Shown piece by piece: positions 53,773-63,874 of a DNA stretch of 64,000 bases. The translations under genes were made by a program, and so were the position numbers. Source of the DNA: Fibrobacter sp. UWR3 (GTDB taxonomy: Bacteria > Fibrobacterota > Fibrobacteria > Fibrobacterales > Fibrobacteraceae); the NCBI RefSeq assembly GCF_900143055.1, contig NZ_FRCW01000005.1, forward strand, positions 269,202 through 333,201, given 5' to 3'. The notes under the pieces were generated by a model that did no database searches, was not told where the DNA came from, and saw only the letters and a list, made by a program, of their open reading frames with translations. Numbering within the stretch: the first letter of the stretch is position 1; every line of letters begins with the position of its first letter.

Positions 53773-55194
53773 TTAAATCCTGAAATCGAGACCCACGCCA
53801 AAACCACGGCTGTCGCGGTTGTACACGTCTATCCCGTATTCCACCTGCTCGTCGTAATCCTGGTAGAGCGTGTGGAAGTAGCTCAGGTTCATGCGCATCC
53901 AGTCCGTAATGCGGTAGGCAAGCCCGAACCCGAAACTCGTCGAGGAAATATTGATGTTCATGTCACTGATGTAGCCATCCTTGATGCCGAAGCGGGTCAC
54001 CTGCACACCACCGCTTATGGTGAAGCGCGTAAGGAAGTCCACTTCCACACCGTAGAGGAACTCGTTCGTATCGTCCACGTAGTCCTCGAGATCGCCGCTG
54101 AAATCGGCCTTGCTGTCAAACCAGTGGTGGTACCCGAAGGCAAGGCGCAGGTTATCGAGCAGGGAATAGTTTATACCGATTGCAAGGAACGAAGGAATGT
54201 CGTTGTGGTCTTTTTTGCCGTCATTAAACTGTTCGAGCGGGGTATCGTTCTTCTTGGTGTCGTTTTCCATCTCGATGGAGGTGTTGTACTCGAACTTTGC
54301 ACCCAAAGTAAGTCGTTTGTACTTAAAACCGAGACCGACAATCGGGGTAATGCCAAAGCCCGTCTGGTCCAGTTCCAAGTCCATCGTCATCTTGTCGTCA
54401 AGAGTCTCGAACGTGCCCGCGAGCGTCGCGTACTGCACCTTTTCTTCTTGAGTCTTGGCGCTTTCCGCAAGTGTCGCGAATGTTTCTGCAAGCGTGGACG
54501 CCTCCACCATCTTGCCCTCGGGATTAACGCCCGGGATAACGGAATTCAGCCGGAGGTTTGCGACCGAGCCGTCGTAGCTGTTCATCGCATAGTTGAAGCG
54601 TGCACCCGCATACACCGAGAACATCTTGTTGAACTCGTAGGCGGCACCGAGAGTCGCGCCAAAGATGTACGAGCTCGCCTCGAGCGAAACATCGATGGAG
54701 CTGTTCGTGGTCATAAGCCCCTTCTCGGCGAGTGCCGCCTCCATCTGCTTGAGCGGGGCGTAAGTAAGTGCGTAGAAGCTCGGGATACCGTCATCGAAGT
54801 TCACTCTGCCGCCACCGCCAATAACGCCCATGTGGCCCGAAAGCGCAAAGTTGCCGTGGTGCCAGGTCACCAGCACGCTCGGAAGCGAAGGCACGAACGC
54901 CTTGCCCTTGAAGTTCGTGCCGTCCTTGAATATCGGGGACTTCTCGACAGTCGTCTCGCGGCTCTGCCAGAACGTCTGGTTGTTTGCCGAAATGTACAGG
55001 CCGTCTTCCATAAACGCCGTACCCGAGGGGTTCGCGTACGGGGCATCCACGTCGGTGCTCGCGTCGCGGGCCACGCTGCGCTGGAAAAGCACGGACTGGT
55101 TGGTGTTGGTGTTCAGGCCGCCCGCAACGGACAAAGTATTCAGCGTTGCGATGGCCAACAGGCATACGGTCGATTTCGCCTTGTCGAGCCTCAT
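53773..55194 (-). CDS. FadL/OmpP1-family outer-membrane transporter
   Basis: 473 residues from the ATG at 55194. Signal peptide ends near 'LSVAGG'. The mature start 'LNTNTNQSVLFQRSVARDASTDVDAPYANPSGTAFM' is the FadL plug pattern (N-P-A/S near residue 55). Strand-rich body to the end. FadL barrels import hydrophobic compounds across the outer membrane. It has a terminator immediately downstream; the 320-base gap upstream holds only its promoter and that of tamB. Confidence 0.9.
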   Translation of the reverse strand: MRLDKAKSTVCLLAIATLNTLSVAGGLNTNTNQSVLFQRSVARDASTDVDAPYANPSGTAFMEDGLYISANNQTFWQSRETTVEKSPIFKDGTNFKGKAFVPSLPSVLVTWHHGNFALSGHMGVIGGGGRVNFDDGIPSFYALTYAPLKQMEAALAEKGLMTTNSSIDVSLEASSYIFGATLGAAYEFNKMFSVYAGARFNYAMNSYDGSVANLRLNSVIPGVNPEGKMVEASTLAETFATLAESAKTQEEKVQYATLAGTFETLDDKMTMDLELDQTGFGITPIVGLGFKYKRLTLGAKFEYNTSIEMENDTKKNDTPLEQFNDGKKDHNDIPSFLAIGINYSLLDNLRLAFGYHHWFDSKADFSGDLEDYVDDTNEFLYGVEVDFLTRFTISGGVQVTRFGIKDGYISDMNINISSTSFGFGLAYRITDWMRMNLSYFHTLYQDYDEQVEYGIDVYNRDSRGFGVGLDFRI

Positions 55195-55516
55195 GAGTTT
55201 CCTTCCCTGGATAGGAGAAAATGTTTTGGACGGCGCATAACTTAGCAATCAGGCCAAAAAATCCGACTACAAAATACTTACTTAAATCTTTCCGTAATTT
55301 TTAAACAACCGTTTTGTAATATTTGTTAACGAAAATATGTGATATCCATCGCATAATTTGTATGTCATAGGTGAAAGAACGCACCAAAAACCACACACCC
55401 AGAGGCACCCAAAATCCTCCTTGTACACGCAACTCTTTGAGCATCAACGAGTTATGCACCCATTTCTGGCATATTCCGGACCGCGACATATAATATGTTT
55501 TCTATAATTATGCACG
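55195..55516. other. Divergent intergenic region, no gene seen
   Basis: 322 bases between the FadL-like gene and tamB. A/T-rich. Contains TATAATATG (about 55490-55498) and TATAATTATG (about 55504-55513), likely promoter elements for tamB. No repeat or RNA recognised. Confidence 0.6.
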
Positions 55517-58500
55517 TTGAAGATAGGTACTTCGACATTTGCTTTGACCGCCGCCATTGTGACGGTCGTTGTTGGCGTTCTTGCCCTGGGCGCCTGGTTT
55601 ACGCGTATTGCCGTAATTACCTACTTGTCGAACCCGCACACCTACGGCGACGTGGAAGTCACCCCCCACGGGTACACGCTCGGGGGCCCGCTCACCCATT
55701 CCTGGGATTCCGTGACCGTAAAGCAGGGCGACAACGTCTACACCGTAAAGGACTTTAACCTCGACATTACCATCCTGGGCGAAGGCAAGGGAGGCAAAGT
55801 TTCGCTCGGCGAATTTGCCGCAAGCATCAAGACGAGCCCCGACACAAACGGCACCGACAAGAAAAAGGACCCGATAGGGGAAATCGCCTTCCCGGAAAGG
55901 GCCAAGTTCTACCTGCCCGTAGAGGCGAGCGTCGGGAAGATTTCCGTGGATATAAACGAAGGGAGCGAAGACGCAAAGCACTGGCAGGCAACGGACCTCT
56001 CCATCAAGAGCGAGGGTATGCAGGCGGCAAGCATAAAGCTCGACAGCATCCAGGGCGACTACCTTGCAGAAACGGCGAGCATCGATATCCGCGCGGATTT
56101 CGCAGGCGAGAACGTGGCCGTGAAGGGCAAGGTCAAGGCCGGCAAGGATGCCATAAAGCTCGACGTGAAGGCGCCGAAGAACAACATGGCGGCAGTCAAG
56201 ACCCACGTGGACATGGAAGTGAAGAAGCCCGAGGACTGGATACCCGTGGAAATTCCGCCCGCGGTACCGACCATCGGGGCAATCAAGGTGAACGGCGACG
56301 TGAGCTTCGACCCGAAGACGCGCAAACCCAAGTACAACCTGAACCTGCAGACGAGGGTCGGCGAGTTCTGGCCCCTGATGGCAAGCAACGCGAAGATAAA
56401 CCTGAAGGGCGACGACGAGCGCTACCACGTGCACGTAGACCTGTACAACGACGAGGGCGGGCACATTATGCTCGAGGGCGACATGGACAAGAATCTCGAC
56501 GGCGATATTAGCGGGTACGTCGAGTACATGAGTTCCATATTCGGCCCGCACATGATGCCGCTCGACATGAAAATCCATTCCGCGCACAAGGAAGGCGACC
56601 GCATAGACGTGAGCATCGAAACGCGCCAGGGTTCCACAATCGACGCGGTCGTTAACCTGGGCGACAAACTGCTCGTCACGTTCGAGGGAGACTTCTCGCC
56701 GTACGAACCTTGGGCGCTGGACTGGAACTTCGGAAACCTCACGCTCCGCAACCGCTTTACCATCGACGGCAACTTCCAGAACGGGGTGCTACACGCGAAG
56801 GCGAAAATCCCGAACGTGGACTTCGCCTACCAGATGAAGGCCGATTCGCTCGAAGTGGAGCTCGACCTCAACAGGAACGGCATCCAGTTCAGCAACGGCA
56901 TCATCTACGGCGAAAAGGAAACGTTTGACTTCTTCGGCGACGTGATGTGGAATCACGAAGACCCGCACACCTCCTGGGACGTGACGCAGCGCGAAGGCGG
57001 GCATGCCTACGCGTACATCGCGTGGACCGACTCCATCACCATCGAGGTGCAGGCCGACAGCGTGGACATCAACACCATCCCGTTCGCAAAGCTAAAGATA
57101 AGCAACGACATCTACGGCACCGTATCCGGACACTGGCGGCAAAACTTCACCGACAACGTGGGCTCGATTGACGTGTTTGCCGAAGGAAACTACGACCCGT
57201 TCGAAATCCGCGCACACGTGAAAGCAAGGCAGAGCGGGGACTCCATCTTCATCGACAGGTTCCAGGCCATGCAAGACAAGAACATGGTGGAAGCAGAAGC
57301 GGCGTTTATCCTTCCGAACGACTCCAACCCGGAATTCAAGCCAACAGCGTTCCTGCCCATACAGGTGATTCACGCGTGGGCGTCGGCAAAGGACTTCAGT
57401 ATTCCGGTGCTACTGGAACCGCTCAACGACACGACTCTTGCCAACGGATTCATGAGCGGCGACATCGCGTACGAAGAAGGCAAGGGCCTGCTCGGCAACA
57501 TCGACTTCACGCAGCTTGAATTCAAGAAGATTGCACACACCATACTCAAGGTAGACAAGGTGAACCTTTTCGCCGAGGGCGACAAGGTAGAACTCAATTC
57601 GTACGTGAACATCGGCAACGGCGGATGGGCGGGTTCCTCGCAGGTTATCGTCGACAACGTGTTCAGCAACAAGCGCCACGTGAGCGTAAGCCACAGCACC
57701 GACAACGGCGGCGACGTCGCCGTCGAGGGCATCATAGACTCGCTGTACACATTCACGGGCAAGGCGAATGTATCGGGCGCATGGTTTATCCCGGGCACCA
57801 CAACAGAAATCAAGCGCACCGACCTGCAGATAGACGTTTCCGCAAAGCTCAAGGAAGGTATCAAGGGCATAACCGCAGAGATTACCTCGGATTCCACGTT
57901 CTACCAGCCTCCCAAGATGAGCAGGCTTGTCCCGTTCCGCGTGAGGGGGCACCTCGAAAACGGGATTGCCGAAATTACCGAATTTTCGACCCGCAACAAC
58001 GAAGGCGAAACCATCAACGTTACCGCGGCATACAGCCTCGACAGCATGAAGCTTGAACGCTTCAACATCAGTTCCGACCAGTTCAGCCTCAAGTCCGGGC
58101 AGCATTCCATAATGGTGAAGGATGTCTCGGGCTCGCTCGAAGACAACGACAACGAGCTGGTGGTATCGGTGAGCCTCCCCTACATCCAGTACAACTTCTT
58201 CGACGAAACATTCGGCGAAGGCGAGATACAGGCCCAGAGCAACCTTGACTTTACTATACCGCGTTCCACCGGCGACCGACTCCAGAACAAATCCATTTCG
58301 GGCAAACTCATCGTCGACAAGATGATCTACTACAAGGCGCTCGAGTTCCAGATAACGCCGAATTCGCTCAACCGCATCCTCACGATGTTCAACAACTTCA
58401 TCACCAGGTTGCGTACCACCGAAGCGCAGGAAGCAAAGATTTCTACCGCAAGCCCCATCAACCTGATGGTTCACGTGAACGACTCGCAGAGAGATTCCAT

Positions 58501-59431
58501 CGCCATCGTGACTCCGTTCGCGACATTCCCCTTCACGTTTGACTTCTGGGTGCTCGGCAACACCAACAGGCCGCTCCTGCGTGGCGACGTAACGAATTCC
58601 AATGCGGGCTTTATCGGCGTGCAGGACCTTTACGAATTCGAACTGAACTCCTTCAGCATCTCGTGGATGGACGTTCCGTGGCAACACGGCGTACTCGAAG
58701 TATCGAGTGCGCAGGAACTCCCCTACTGCGACGACACCGGCGAAAAGGAAAACGAGACCTGCCCCATCAACTTCGACATCACGGGAACGATTACGAACCC
58801 GCAGCCCACGCCTACGAGCAACTGCGGTACTGAATCGAGCGCAGCAGCCACCTACTACAACATCATCCTCGGGTGCATCGCCGACAACAACGACGAATCG
58901 ACCGACTGGAACAAGATTGCCGGCAAGGCTATCGGCAAGATGATTTCTACCACGGCCAACAAGACGCTCGGCGGCGAGTATATCGGCGATATCGACATGA
59001 AGGTGATGCTGTTCAGCAACAACACCACAAGCGACAAGGATTCAAGCTACTTCAAGATACCGATTTCACTCGACCGCTGGGTGAAGAACATGAAGTTCAT
59101 CTTCGGTTACACGCAGGACCAGAGCGAAAACCCGACATATGACCAGGCCCTGCAATTCGGCGTGACCTACACGCTCCCCGTATTCCAGGACAAGTCGTTC
59201 TCGCACAAGAACCACCTCAACCCGTCGCTCTACCTGAACGGGCAGCTCAATTCGAAGCAGTATCTCACCAACACGGGAGCAAGTTCTAACGAGAACCGAC
59301 TCGAAAAGAACGTCGGCCTCAACTACGGTTACCGATTCTGGAACGCGTGCCTGCTAGGCCTGGGCTACTGCGAAACGATATCCTCCAACGCATCGCTCAA
59401 GGATAGCGAGGAGAAGGAGGCACAAAAATGA
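55517..59431 (+). CDS. tamB: TamB-family inter-membrane protein
   Basis: 1304 residues from a TTG at 55517 (start not certain; no ribosome site is obvious). One N-terminal membrane anchor ('FALTAAIVTVVVGVLALGAWF') and then a long beta-rich repeat body like the AsmA/TamB lipid-groove proteins. The C-terminal ~400 residues hold the DUF490 part ('INLMVHVNDSQRDSIAIVTPFATFPFTFDFWVLGNTNRPLLRGDV'). TamB spans the periplasm, works with TamA and is now linked to phospholipid transport. It overlaps tamA by four bases (ATGA). Confidence 0.88.
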   Translation: MKIGTSTFALTAAIVTVVVGVLALGAWFTRIAVITYLSNPHTYGDVEVTPHGYTLGGPLTHSWDSVTVKQGDNVYTVKDFNLDITILGEGKGGKVSLGEFAASIKTSPDTNGTDKKKDPIGEIAFPERAKFYLPVEASVGKISVDINEGSEDAKHWQATDLSIKSEGMQAASIKLDSIQGDYLAETASIDIRADFAGENVAVKGKVKAGKDAIKLDVKAPKNNMAAVKTHVDMEVKKPEDWIPVEIPPAVPTIGAIKVNGDVSFDPKTRKPKYNLNLQTRVGEFWPLMASNAKINLKGDDERYHVHVDLYNDEGGHIMLEGDMDKNLDGDISGYVEYMSSIFGPHMMPLDMKIHSAHKEGDRIDVSIETRQGSTIDAVVNLGDKLLVTFEGDFSPYEPWALDWNFGNLTLRNRFTIDGNFQNGVLHAKAKIPNVDFAYQMKADSLEVELDLNRNGIQFSNGIIYGEKETFDFFGDVMWNHEDPHTSWDVTQREGGHAYAYIAWTDSITIEVQADSVDINTIPFAKLKISNDIYGTVSGHWRQNFTDNVGSIDVFAEGNYDPFEIRAHVKARQSGDSIFIDRFQAMQDKNMVEAEAAFILPNDSNPEFKPTAFLPIQVIHAWASAKDFSIPVLLEPLNDTTLANGFMSGDIAYEEGKGLLGNIDFTQLEFKKIAHTILKVDKVNLFAEGDKVELNSYVNIGNGGWAGSSQVIVDNVFSNKRHVSVSHSTDNGGDVAVEGIIDSLYTFTGKANVSGAWFIPGTTTEIKRTDLQIDVSAKLKEGIKGITAEITSDSTFYQPPKMSRLVPFRVRGHLENGIAEITEFSTRNNEGETINVTAAYSLDSMKLERFNISSDQFSLKSGQHSIMVKDVSGSLEDNDNELVVSVSLPYIQYNFFDETFGEGEIQAQSNLDFTIPRSTGDRLQNKSISGKLIVDKMIYYKALEFQITPNSLNRILTMFNNFITRLRTTEAQEAKISTASPINLMVHVNDSQRDSIAIVTPFATFPFTFDFWVLGNTNRPLLRGDVTNSNAGFIGVQDLYEFELNSFSISWMDVPWQHGVLEVSSAQELPYCDDTGEKENETCPINFDITGTITNPQPTPTSNCGTESSAAATYYNIILGCIADNNDESTDWNKIAGKAIGKMISTTANKTLGGEYIGDIDMKVMLFSNNTTSDKDSSYFKIPISLDRWVKNMKFIFGYTQDQSENPTYDQALQFGVTYTLPVFQDKSFSHKNHLNPSLYLNGQLNSKQYLTNTGASSNENRLEKNVGLNYGYRFWNACLLGLGYCETISSNASLKDSEEKEAQK

Positions 59432-61329
59432 AAAAACTAATCTGCTTCCTGCTTTTTGCAATCGCATTCGTCTTTGCCGAAGATACGGAGAAGAACCCCT
59501 GGAAGGTGCAATTCGACGGAAACGTTGTGTTTTCGAATTTCCAGTTGAACGAGCAACTCGAAGTTCCCGACGAATTCGGGAACCTTGATACCACAAAGCA
59601 AGACTTTATGATGGGCCTTGCCACCGAAAACATTCGCGCGCTCTACTATTCGCAAGGGTTCTTCAGCCTCAGCATGAAAATGGAAATCAGGCGTGAAGTT
59701 GATTCCGAGAACAAACGCAAGCGCGTTTACGTCATCTCGCTGCGCGAAGGCGAACGTTACCGGTTCGGCGGGACAAGCATCATCGTGCCCGATTCGTCCA
59801 AGATCGATATTGACATGAGCAAGCTCCGCACGAACGACAAGGAAAGGATTTTTTCGCAAGACGACATCGCCGAAGACATCCAGTTTATCCAGCAGACCTA
59901 CCGCAAGGCGGGCTACCTGCACACCTACGTGTTGCCGGGCGAACTCATAGACACAACGCAAAAAGTCATCATGGTCGAGATTATCGTGAACCCGGGTGCA
60001 ATGGTCATCATGGGAAACATGGTGAGTACCGCACAGAAAAACCTCGACAAGTCCAAGAAAGAACAAGAGGCGGGGCTTTCCGATACCGCATGGCTATCGT
60101 CGCTATGGAAAATCCCGCAAGGCGAAATCATTGACGGTAATCAGTTCAACACATTCAAGTCAAAATTACTTTCTACGCAGTTATTCACACAAATTAAACT
60201 TACCGACTCCCTGAGGACAGACGGGCTATCGGACATTCACCTGAACGTGACCGAGCGCGTACCCGGCGAAGCGCGCTACGGCCTGTTCTACGAAGAAATG
60301 TACGGGTTCGGCGCCATCGCGTATGCAAAGCACAAAAACTTCTTCGGTAAGTTCAACGAATTTTCCACCTCGTTCCAGCTGGCAGAGAACAAACAGGAAA
60401 TTTCACTCGGCTACGCAAACCCGCTACTCTTCGGAACATCTTTCACGTTTATCCCCACGGCAATCCGCCTTGAAGACCGTCTGAGTTTCAACCACGAAAA
60501 GACCGCCCCGCCGGCCTACCCCGATAGCGTCGAAGAGCGTTACGAAATCATTAACCGCGGCGACCTGACTTTCGGCATTACCGACCACATCCGATTCCGC
60601 GGGACGCTCGATACGCGTTTCGTGAGCAAGAACGGAGCCGACATGTACAAGGTGAAGGGCGAAATAGCGCTCACCTTCGACTACACCGACGACTACTTCA
60701 ACCCCACGAAGGGCGTGCGCGTGGCCCCGACCGTAGGCGCGGGCACAAACCTGAACGCAAACCTCGAAAAACTCACCATGATAGGCAACCCATACACCTA
60801 CGGCGAGGCAACCGTGAATCTCTACCACCCGCTGTTCTGGACATTCTACGGAGCGCTGAGCGGGAGCGTGGGCAAGTTCTTCGAGAAGGCACTTGAAGAC
60901 GATGCGCGCGTGTTTTACCAGGGCGGTTCACGTTCTGTGCGCGGGTACCGATTCCGCAGCATCTTCGCGAGTTACGAGAGCTACACGACCAGTACCGACG
61001 ACGATGGCAACGAGGTCATTGACACGGTCATCAACACGGGACTTACCCCGATGTACCTGCGCATAAACGAAGAAATCCGCTGGACGCTCCCCTGGAAGGG
61101 CTGGAGGCACTGGCAGATTGTACAGTTCTACGACTGGACCCGCGTGATGGACAACGAACGCGACTTGTACAAAGAAACTGCGAAAGAAGCGCTCGGCCTC
61201 GGGCTGCGTTACCGCTGGCAGTTCCTCACATTCCGCCTGGATTACGCATTCAAGAAGAACCTGAGCGACTGGAGCCCCGAAGGCTTTGCCTGGGGCAGGT
61301 TTGCGTTCGACTTGTCGCAGACGTTCTAA
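59428..61329 (+). CDS. tamA: TamA/BamA-type Omp85 protein
   Basis: 633 residues. Signal peptide ('ICFLLFAIAFVFA'), POTRA domains (about 25-265; 'YSQGFFSLSMKMEIRREVD', 'IQQTYRKAGYLHTYV'), then a 16-strand barrel with the Omp85 motif 'GGSRSVRGYRFRS' in loop 6 and 'YDWTRV' on a late strand. Ends in Phe. Pairing with TamB in one operon supports TamA rather than the essential BamA. Confidence 0.9.
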   Translation: MKKLICFLLFAIAFVFAEDTEKNPWKVQFDGNVVFSNFQLNEQLEVPDEFGNLDTTKQDFMMGLATENIRALYYSQGFFSLSMKMEIRREVDSENKRKRVYVISLREGERYRFGGTSIIVPDSSKIDIDMSKLRTNDKERIFSQDDIAEDIQFIQQTYRKAGYLHTYVLPGELIDTTQKVIMVEIIVNPGAMVIMGNMVSTAQKNLDKSKKEQEAGLSDTAWLSSLWKIPQGEIIDGNQFNTFKSKLLSTQLFTQIKLTDSLRTDGLSDIHLNVTERVPGEARYGLFYEEMYGFGAIAYAKHKNFFGKFNEFSTSFQLAENKQEISLGYANPLLFGTSFTFIPTAIRLEDRLSFNHEKTAPPAYPDSVEERYEIINRGDLTFGITDHIRFRGTLDTRFVSKNGADMYKVKGEIALTFDYTDDYFNPTKGVRVAPTVGAGTNLNANLEKLTMIGNPYTYGEATVNLYHPLFWTFYGALSGSVGKFFEKALEDDARVFYQGGSRSVRGYRFRSIFASYESYTTSTDDDGNEVIDTVINTGLTPMYLRINEEIRWTLPWKGWRHWQIVQFYDWTRVMDNERDLYKETAKEALGLGLRYRWQFLTFRLDYAFKKNLSDWSPEGFAWGRFAFDLSQTF

Positions 61330-61342
61330 TGCGGCAAAGCCG

Positions 61343-61401
61343 CAATGTGGAATGTGGGATGTGAGATGAGTAATTACTAATTACACATTTCACATTACAC
61401 A
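61343..61401. repeat. Inverted heptamer-repeat array
   Basis: AATGTGG AATGTGG GATGTGA arm, centre GAGTAATTACTAATTAC, arm ACATTTCACATTACACATT. Preceded by GCGGC-aaa-GCCGC. Lies between tamA and the convergent ABC gene. Confidence 0.8.
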
Positions 61402-62358
61402 TTATCTGACAGTCTTTTTATAAAGAGAAGAAAGTCCCGTGCCGGCACGGTTCACGTCGGCTTCGATTCCGGCGGCGGCGAGAATATCGCGAATTTTTTC
61501 GGGAGTCGGAAAGGCGGGTGAATTGTCCGCAGGAGTATTGCCCACGGGCGTTTTGCCAGCGGATAAATTGCCCGCGGGTGCATTACCGCGGACTTCCACC
61601 CGGAACGTCGCGGTTTCGCTCGCGATGTCGGCGACCCGCCCGCTCTTCAAGACGTGCCCGCGGTCGATAATCGCGAAGTCAGTCGCCTCCTCTTCCATCT
61701 CGGCTAGAATATGCGAGCACACGATGGCCGTACCGCCTTCCTGCCTGCGCCAATCCGCAATGAGTTTCCACACCGTCTCGCGCGACATCGGGTCAAGATT
61801 CGCCACCGGCTCGTCCAGAATCAAAAGACGCGGCGCAGGAGCCATCGCGCGCAGCAACTGCACCTTCTGGCGGTTCCCGAGCGAAAGCTTGCCCATGCGG
61901 GTATCGAGTGGCGGGAGTTCCAGGCTCTTCGCAATGCGGGCAATGCGTTCGCGGGCCGCCTGCTCATTCCACCCGGGAATGCGGGCCGCATAGAACCCCA
62001 CGAAATAGTCCACGTACTCGTTTATCGAAAGTTTCGGGTATACGCCCGGATTCTCGAGCAGTATACCGCAGGCGAGCGGGTCGAGGAACGAACCTCGCGA
62101 GCCCGAACCTGCAGCCCCCTTCGCGCCAGAATGCGTATTAGACACGCGCACGTCGCCAGCAAGTTCAATCGTTCCGGAGAATTTCGCGAAACGCCCGCAC
62201 AGAAGGCGCAACAGCGTAGTCTTCCCCGCCCCGTTCGGGCCCAGCAGCGCAAAGAAACTCCCCCGCGGGATTTCGAGCGACACGCCCGAAAGCGCGTCCA
62301 CGCCCGATTTCGGGTAGCGGAACGAGACGTTCTCGACTTTTACCAGCGGGTTTTCCAT
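61402..62358 (-). CDS. ABC transporter ATPase with a pentapeptide-repeat insert
   Basis: 318 residues from the ATG at 62358. Walker A 'GPNGAGKTTLLRLL', signature 'LSLGNRQKVQLLRAM', Walker B 'RLLILDEPVANLDP', switch 'VCSHIL'. The arrangement matches drug- or copper-type export ATPases of the CcmA/NatA class. Near residues 255-280, five pentads of the form G-[NK]-x-[PS]-A are encoded by 15-base tandem repeats (about 61514-61590) and separate the core from the C-terminal lobe. No permease gene is adjacent; the DUF4116 gene lies 16 bases upstream. Confidence 0.88.
   Translation of the reverse strand: MENPLVKVENVSFRYPKSGVDALSGVSLEIPRGSFFALLGPNGAGKTTLLRLLCGRFAKFSGTIELAGDVRVSNTHSGAKGAAGSGSRGSFLDPLACGILLENPGVYPKLSINEYVDYFVGFYAARIPGWNEQAARERIARIAKSLELPPLDTRMGKLSLGNRQKVQLLRAMAPAPRLLILDEPVANLDPMSRETVWKLIADWRRQEGGTAIVCSHILAEMEEEATDFAIIDRGHVLKSGRVADIASETATFRVEVRGNAPAGNLSAGKTPVGNTPADNSPAFPTPEKIRDILAAAGIEADVNRAGTGLSSLYKKTVR
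61514..61590. repeat. 15-base in-frame tandem repeat in the ABC ATPase gene
   Basis: About five degenerate units of the type TTGCCCGCGGGTGCA, giving the peptide pentads GNAPA, GNLSA, GKTPV, GNTPA, DNSPA. Confidence 0.75.
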
Positions 62359-62374
62359 CGCGCGCCCCGCAAAA

Positions 62375-63073
62375 CTACTTGCAGAATTCCTTGACCGCCT
62401 CGGCCGGGTTCTTGATGAGCGCGAAAGCGTCCTTCGTCTGGCGCACCGCCTCCATCTGCACCTTCTCGGATGCACGCTGCAGGTACTGGATGCAACGCCA
62501 GTCCGTACGCACGGCGGCAAGCTGCACCGGCTCTGTACGGTCCTTGATGCTCACGAACTCAAAAGCATGGTAGTCCTGCTTCACCGCGGCAATCACGATG
62601 GCGGCAGAGGGGCGCACGATATCTTGCAGGGCATGCCAGTCGCGTTCCACGAGCGCCGCCTGGATCTTTTCGCCCATGAACGGCACGGCCTTTACGGCAT
62701 CGGCACTCGCGCGTACCGCCTCGGCCCACAGGTCTTCGCCCGCGTTGTCAATCTTCTTCACGATTTTCCAATCGCTACGCACCGCGGCCTTGAGCAGGTC
62801 GGGGTTCGTCACGAACTTCAGAATGTTCGGGTCGCCGTTCACCGCGGCAAGGAGAGCGGGCTCGTCAAGGGCGTTGAGCGCTACCTTCAAATCTTCGCAA
62901 AGGCCGTTCTTGATGTAGAGAATCGCCTGCACGTTCTGTGCAAACGCCGCCTTCTGCGCGGCAACAGTCGGGTTCTCGATAAGGCTGATGGCGTACCAGT
63001 TGAGTTTCACCGCCTCGAGTTGCTGTTCTTCGGTCGGGTTCTCGATCTTCTTGATTTCAGTCCAGGACTGCAT
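62375..63073 (-). CDS. DUF4116 repeat protein
   Basis: 232 residues made of about eight helical repeats of ~22-25 residues with the pattern 'LEAVKLNWYAISLIENP', 'LLKAAVRSDWKIVKKIDN', 'VQLAAVRTDWRCIQYLQ'. The DUF4116 family has this look; no function is known. It is probably a scaffold or binding solenoid in the cytoplasm. A TATCTTTA motif lies 21 bases upstream. Possibly co-transcribed with the ABC ATPase. Confidence 0.85.
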   Translation of the reverse strand: MQSWTEIKKIENPTEEQQLEAVKLNWYAISLIENPTVAAQKAAFAQNVQAILYIKNGLCEDLKVALNALDEPALLAAVNGDPNILKFVTNPDLLKAAVRSDWKIVKKIDNAGEDLWAEAVRASADAVKAVPFMGEKIQAALVERDWHALQDIVRPSAAIVIAAVKQDYHAFEFVSIKDRTEPVQLAAVRTDWRCIQYLQRASEKVQMEAVRQTKDAFALIKNPAEAVKEFCK

Positions 63074-63106
63074 AAAACCTCTTGTTTATGCGGTAAAGAT
63101 AGTAAA

Positions 63107-63814
63107 CTAGTCCTTAACGCAACGGACCGAGAACCCGTAGTTGTTGTAATCGTCGCTGGACATACCCGCAGCATAGTCGGCGTTGAAGTCCAAGAACGCG
63201 CTGTACGGACCGTTATTGATTTCAGTAGAACTCACAGTAGAACTCCGGAAGAACGTGTGGGCGCCCGCGTAGAGATATCCCCCACCTTTAACCCTGTAGC
63301 CAGCAGGGAGCGCCGAGAACCCGAATGCATCCGTGCCTTTGCCACCGGATGTGGACTTGAGCATTTTGCCTGCGGTCGCTCGTCCACCAACAGCATCGAA
63401 CAACATTTCCCATTCGGCCTTGCTAGGCAAATGCCAGCCGTCGGGGCAAACATCAACCACAGCATCCCATGTGTATAGTCGACCATACTTTTCGCAATAC
63501 TCGTCAGAGTCCTTGTAGCAGAAACTAGAGTCCGTTTCATAGTTGAGGTTCTCCGCCATCCATGTCTGGTCGCCAATTTTAACGGTCTTGTAAATCTGGC
63601 CGTCGCGGTCGTCAGCCAACTCGCTATATTCGCAATTGTCTTCCGTTTCGGTCTTACAACCGACGACAGAATCCGAAGACTTCGTAGAACTGCTGGATTT
63701 GGCACGGGAAGAAGACGAATCGTCCGAAGACCGGGTCGCGAAATCGCTGTCATCATCACCGCAGGCGACAAGCATCATCGTGCCAACAAGAATTCCAAGC
63801 CAAAGGGAACGCAT
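63107..63814 (-). CDS. Fibrobacter major paralogous-domain lipoprotein (TIGR02145)
   Basis: 235 residues. Lipobox 'MMLVAC' then an acidic, Ser-rich linker (about 20-55). Residues 65-235 are the FISUMP domain: 'DGQIYKTVKIGDQTWMAENL', 'YGRLYTWDAVVDVCPDGWHLPSKAEWEML', 'GGYLYAG', and the end 'YNNYGFSVRCVKD'. This domain was named for its expansion in F. succinogenes. It is a C-type-lectin-like fold of unknown ligand, anchored to the cell surface. Own promoter region with terminator-like hairpin upstream. Confidence 0.93.
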   Translation of the reverse strand: MRSLWLGILVGTMMLVACGDDDSDFATRSSDDSSSSRAKSSSSTKSSDSVVGCKTETEDNCEYSELADDRDGQIYKTVKIGDQTWMAENLNYETDSSFCYKDSDEYCEKYGRLYTWDAVVDVCPDGWHLPSKAEWEMLFDAVGGRATAGKMLKSTSGGKGTDAFGFSALPAGYRVKGGGYLYAGAHTFFRSSTVSSTEINNGPYSAFLDFNADYAAGMSSDDYNNYGFSVRCVKD

Positions 63815-63846
63815 ATTTCCTCCTATGATTTACTTGATAATATAAG

Positions 63847-63874
63847 AAAAAGCCCCCGGCTTTGAACCGAGGGC
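63847..63874 (-). terminator. Minus-strand terminator of a gene beyond the window
   Basis: Minus strand: GCCCTCGG, loop, CCGGGGGC, TTTTT. Closely like 7258-7287. The last 126 bases of the window hold no gene I can support. Confidence 0.6.

Noticed and set aside
59428..61329. Assignment as BamA
   Set aside because: Operon pairing with tamB and the short POTRA region favour TamA.
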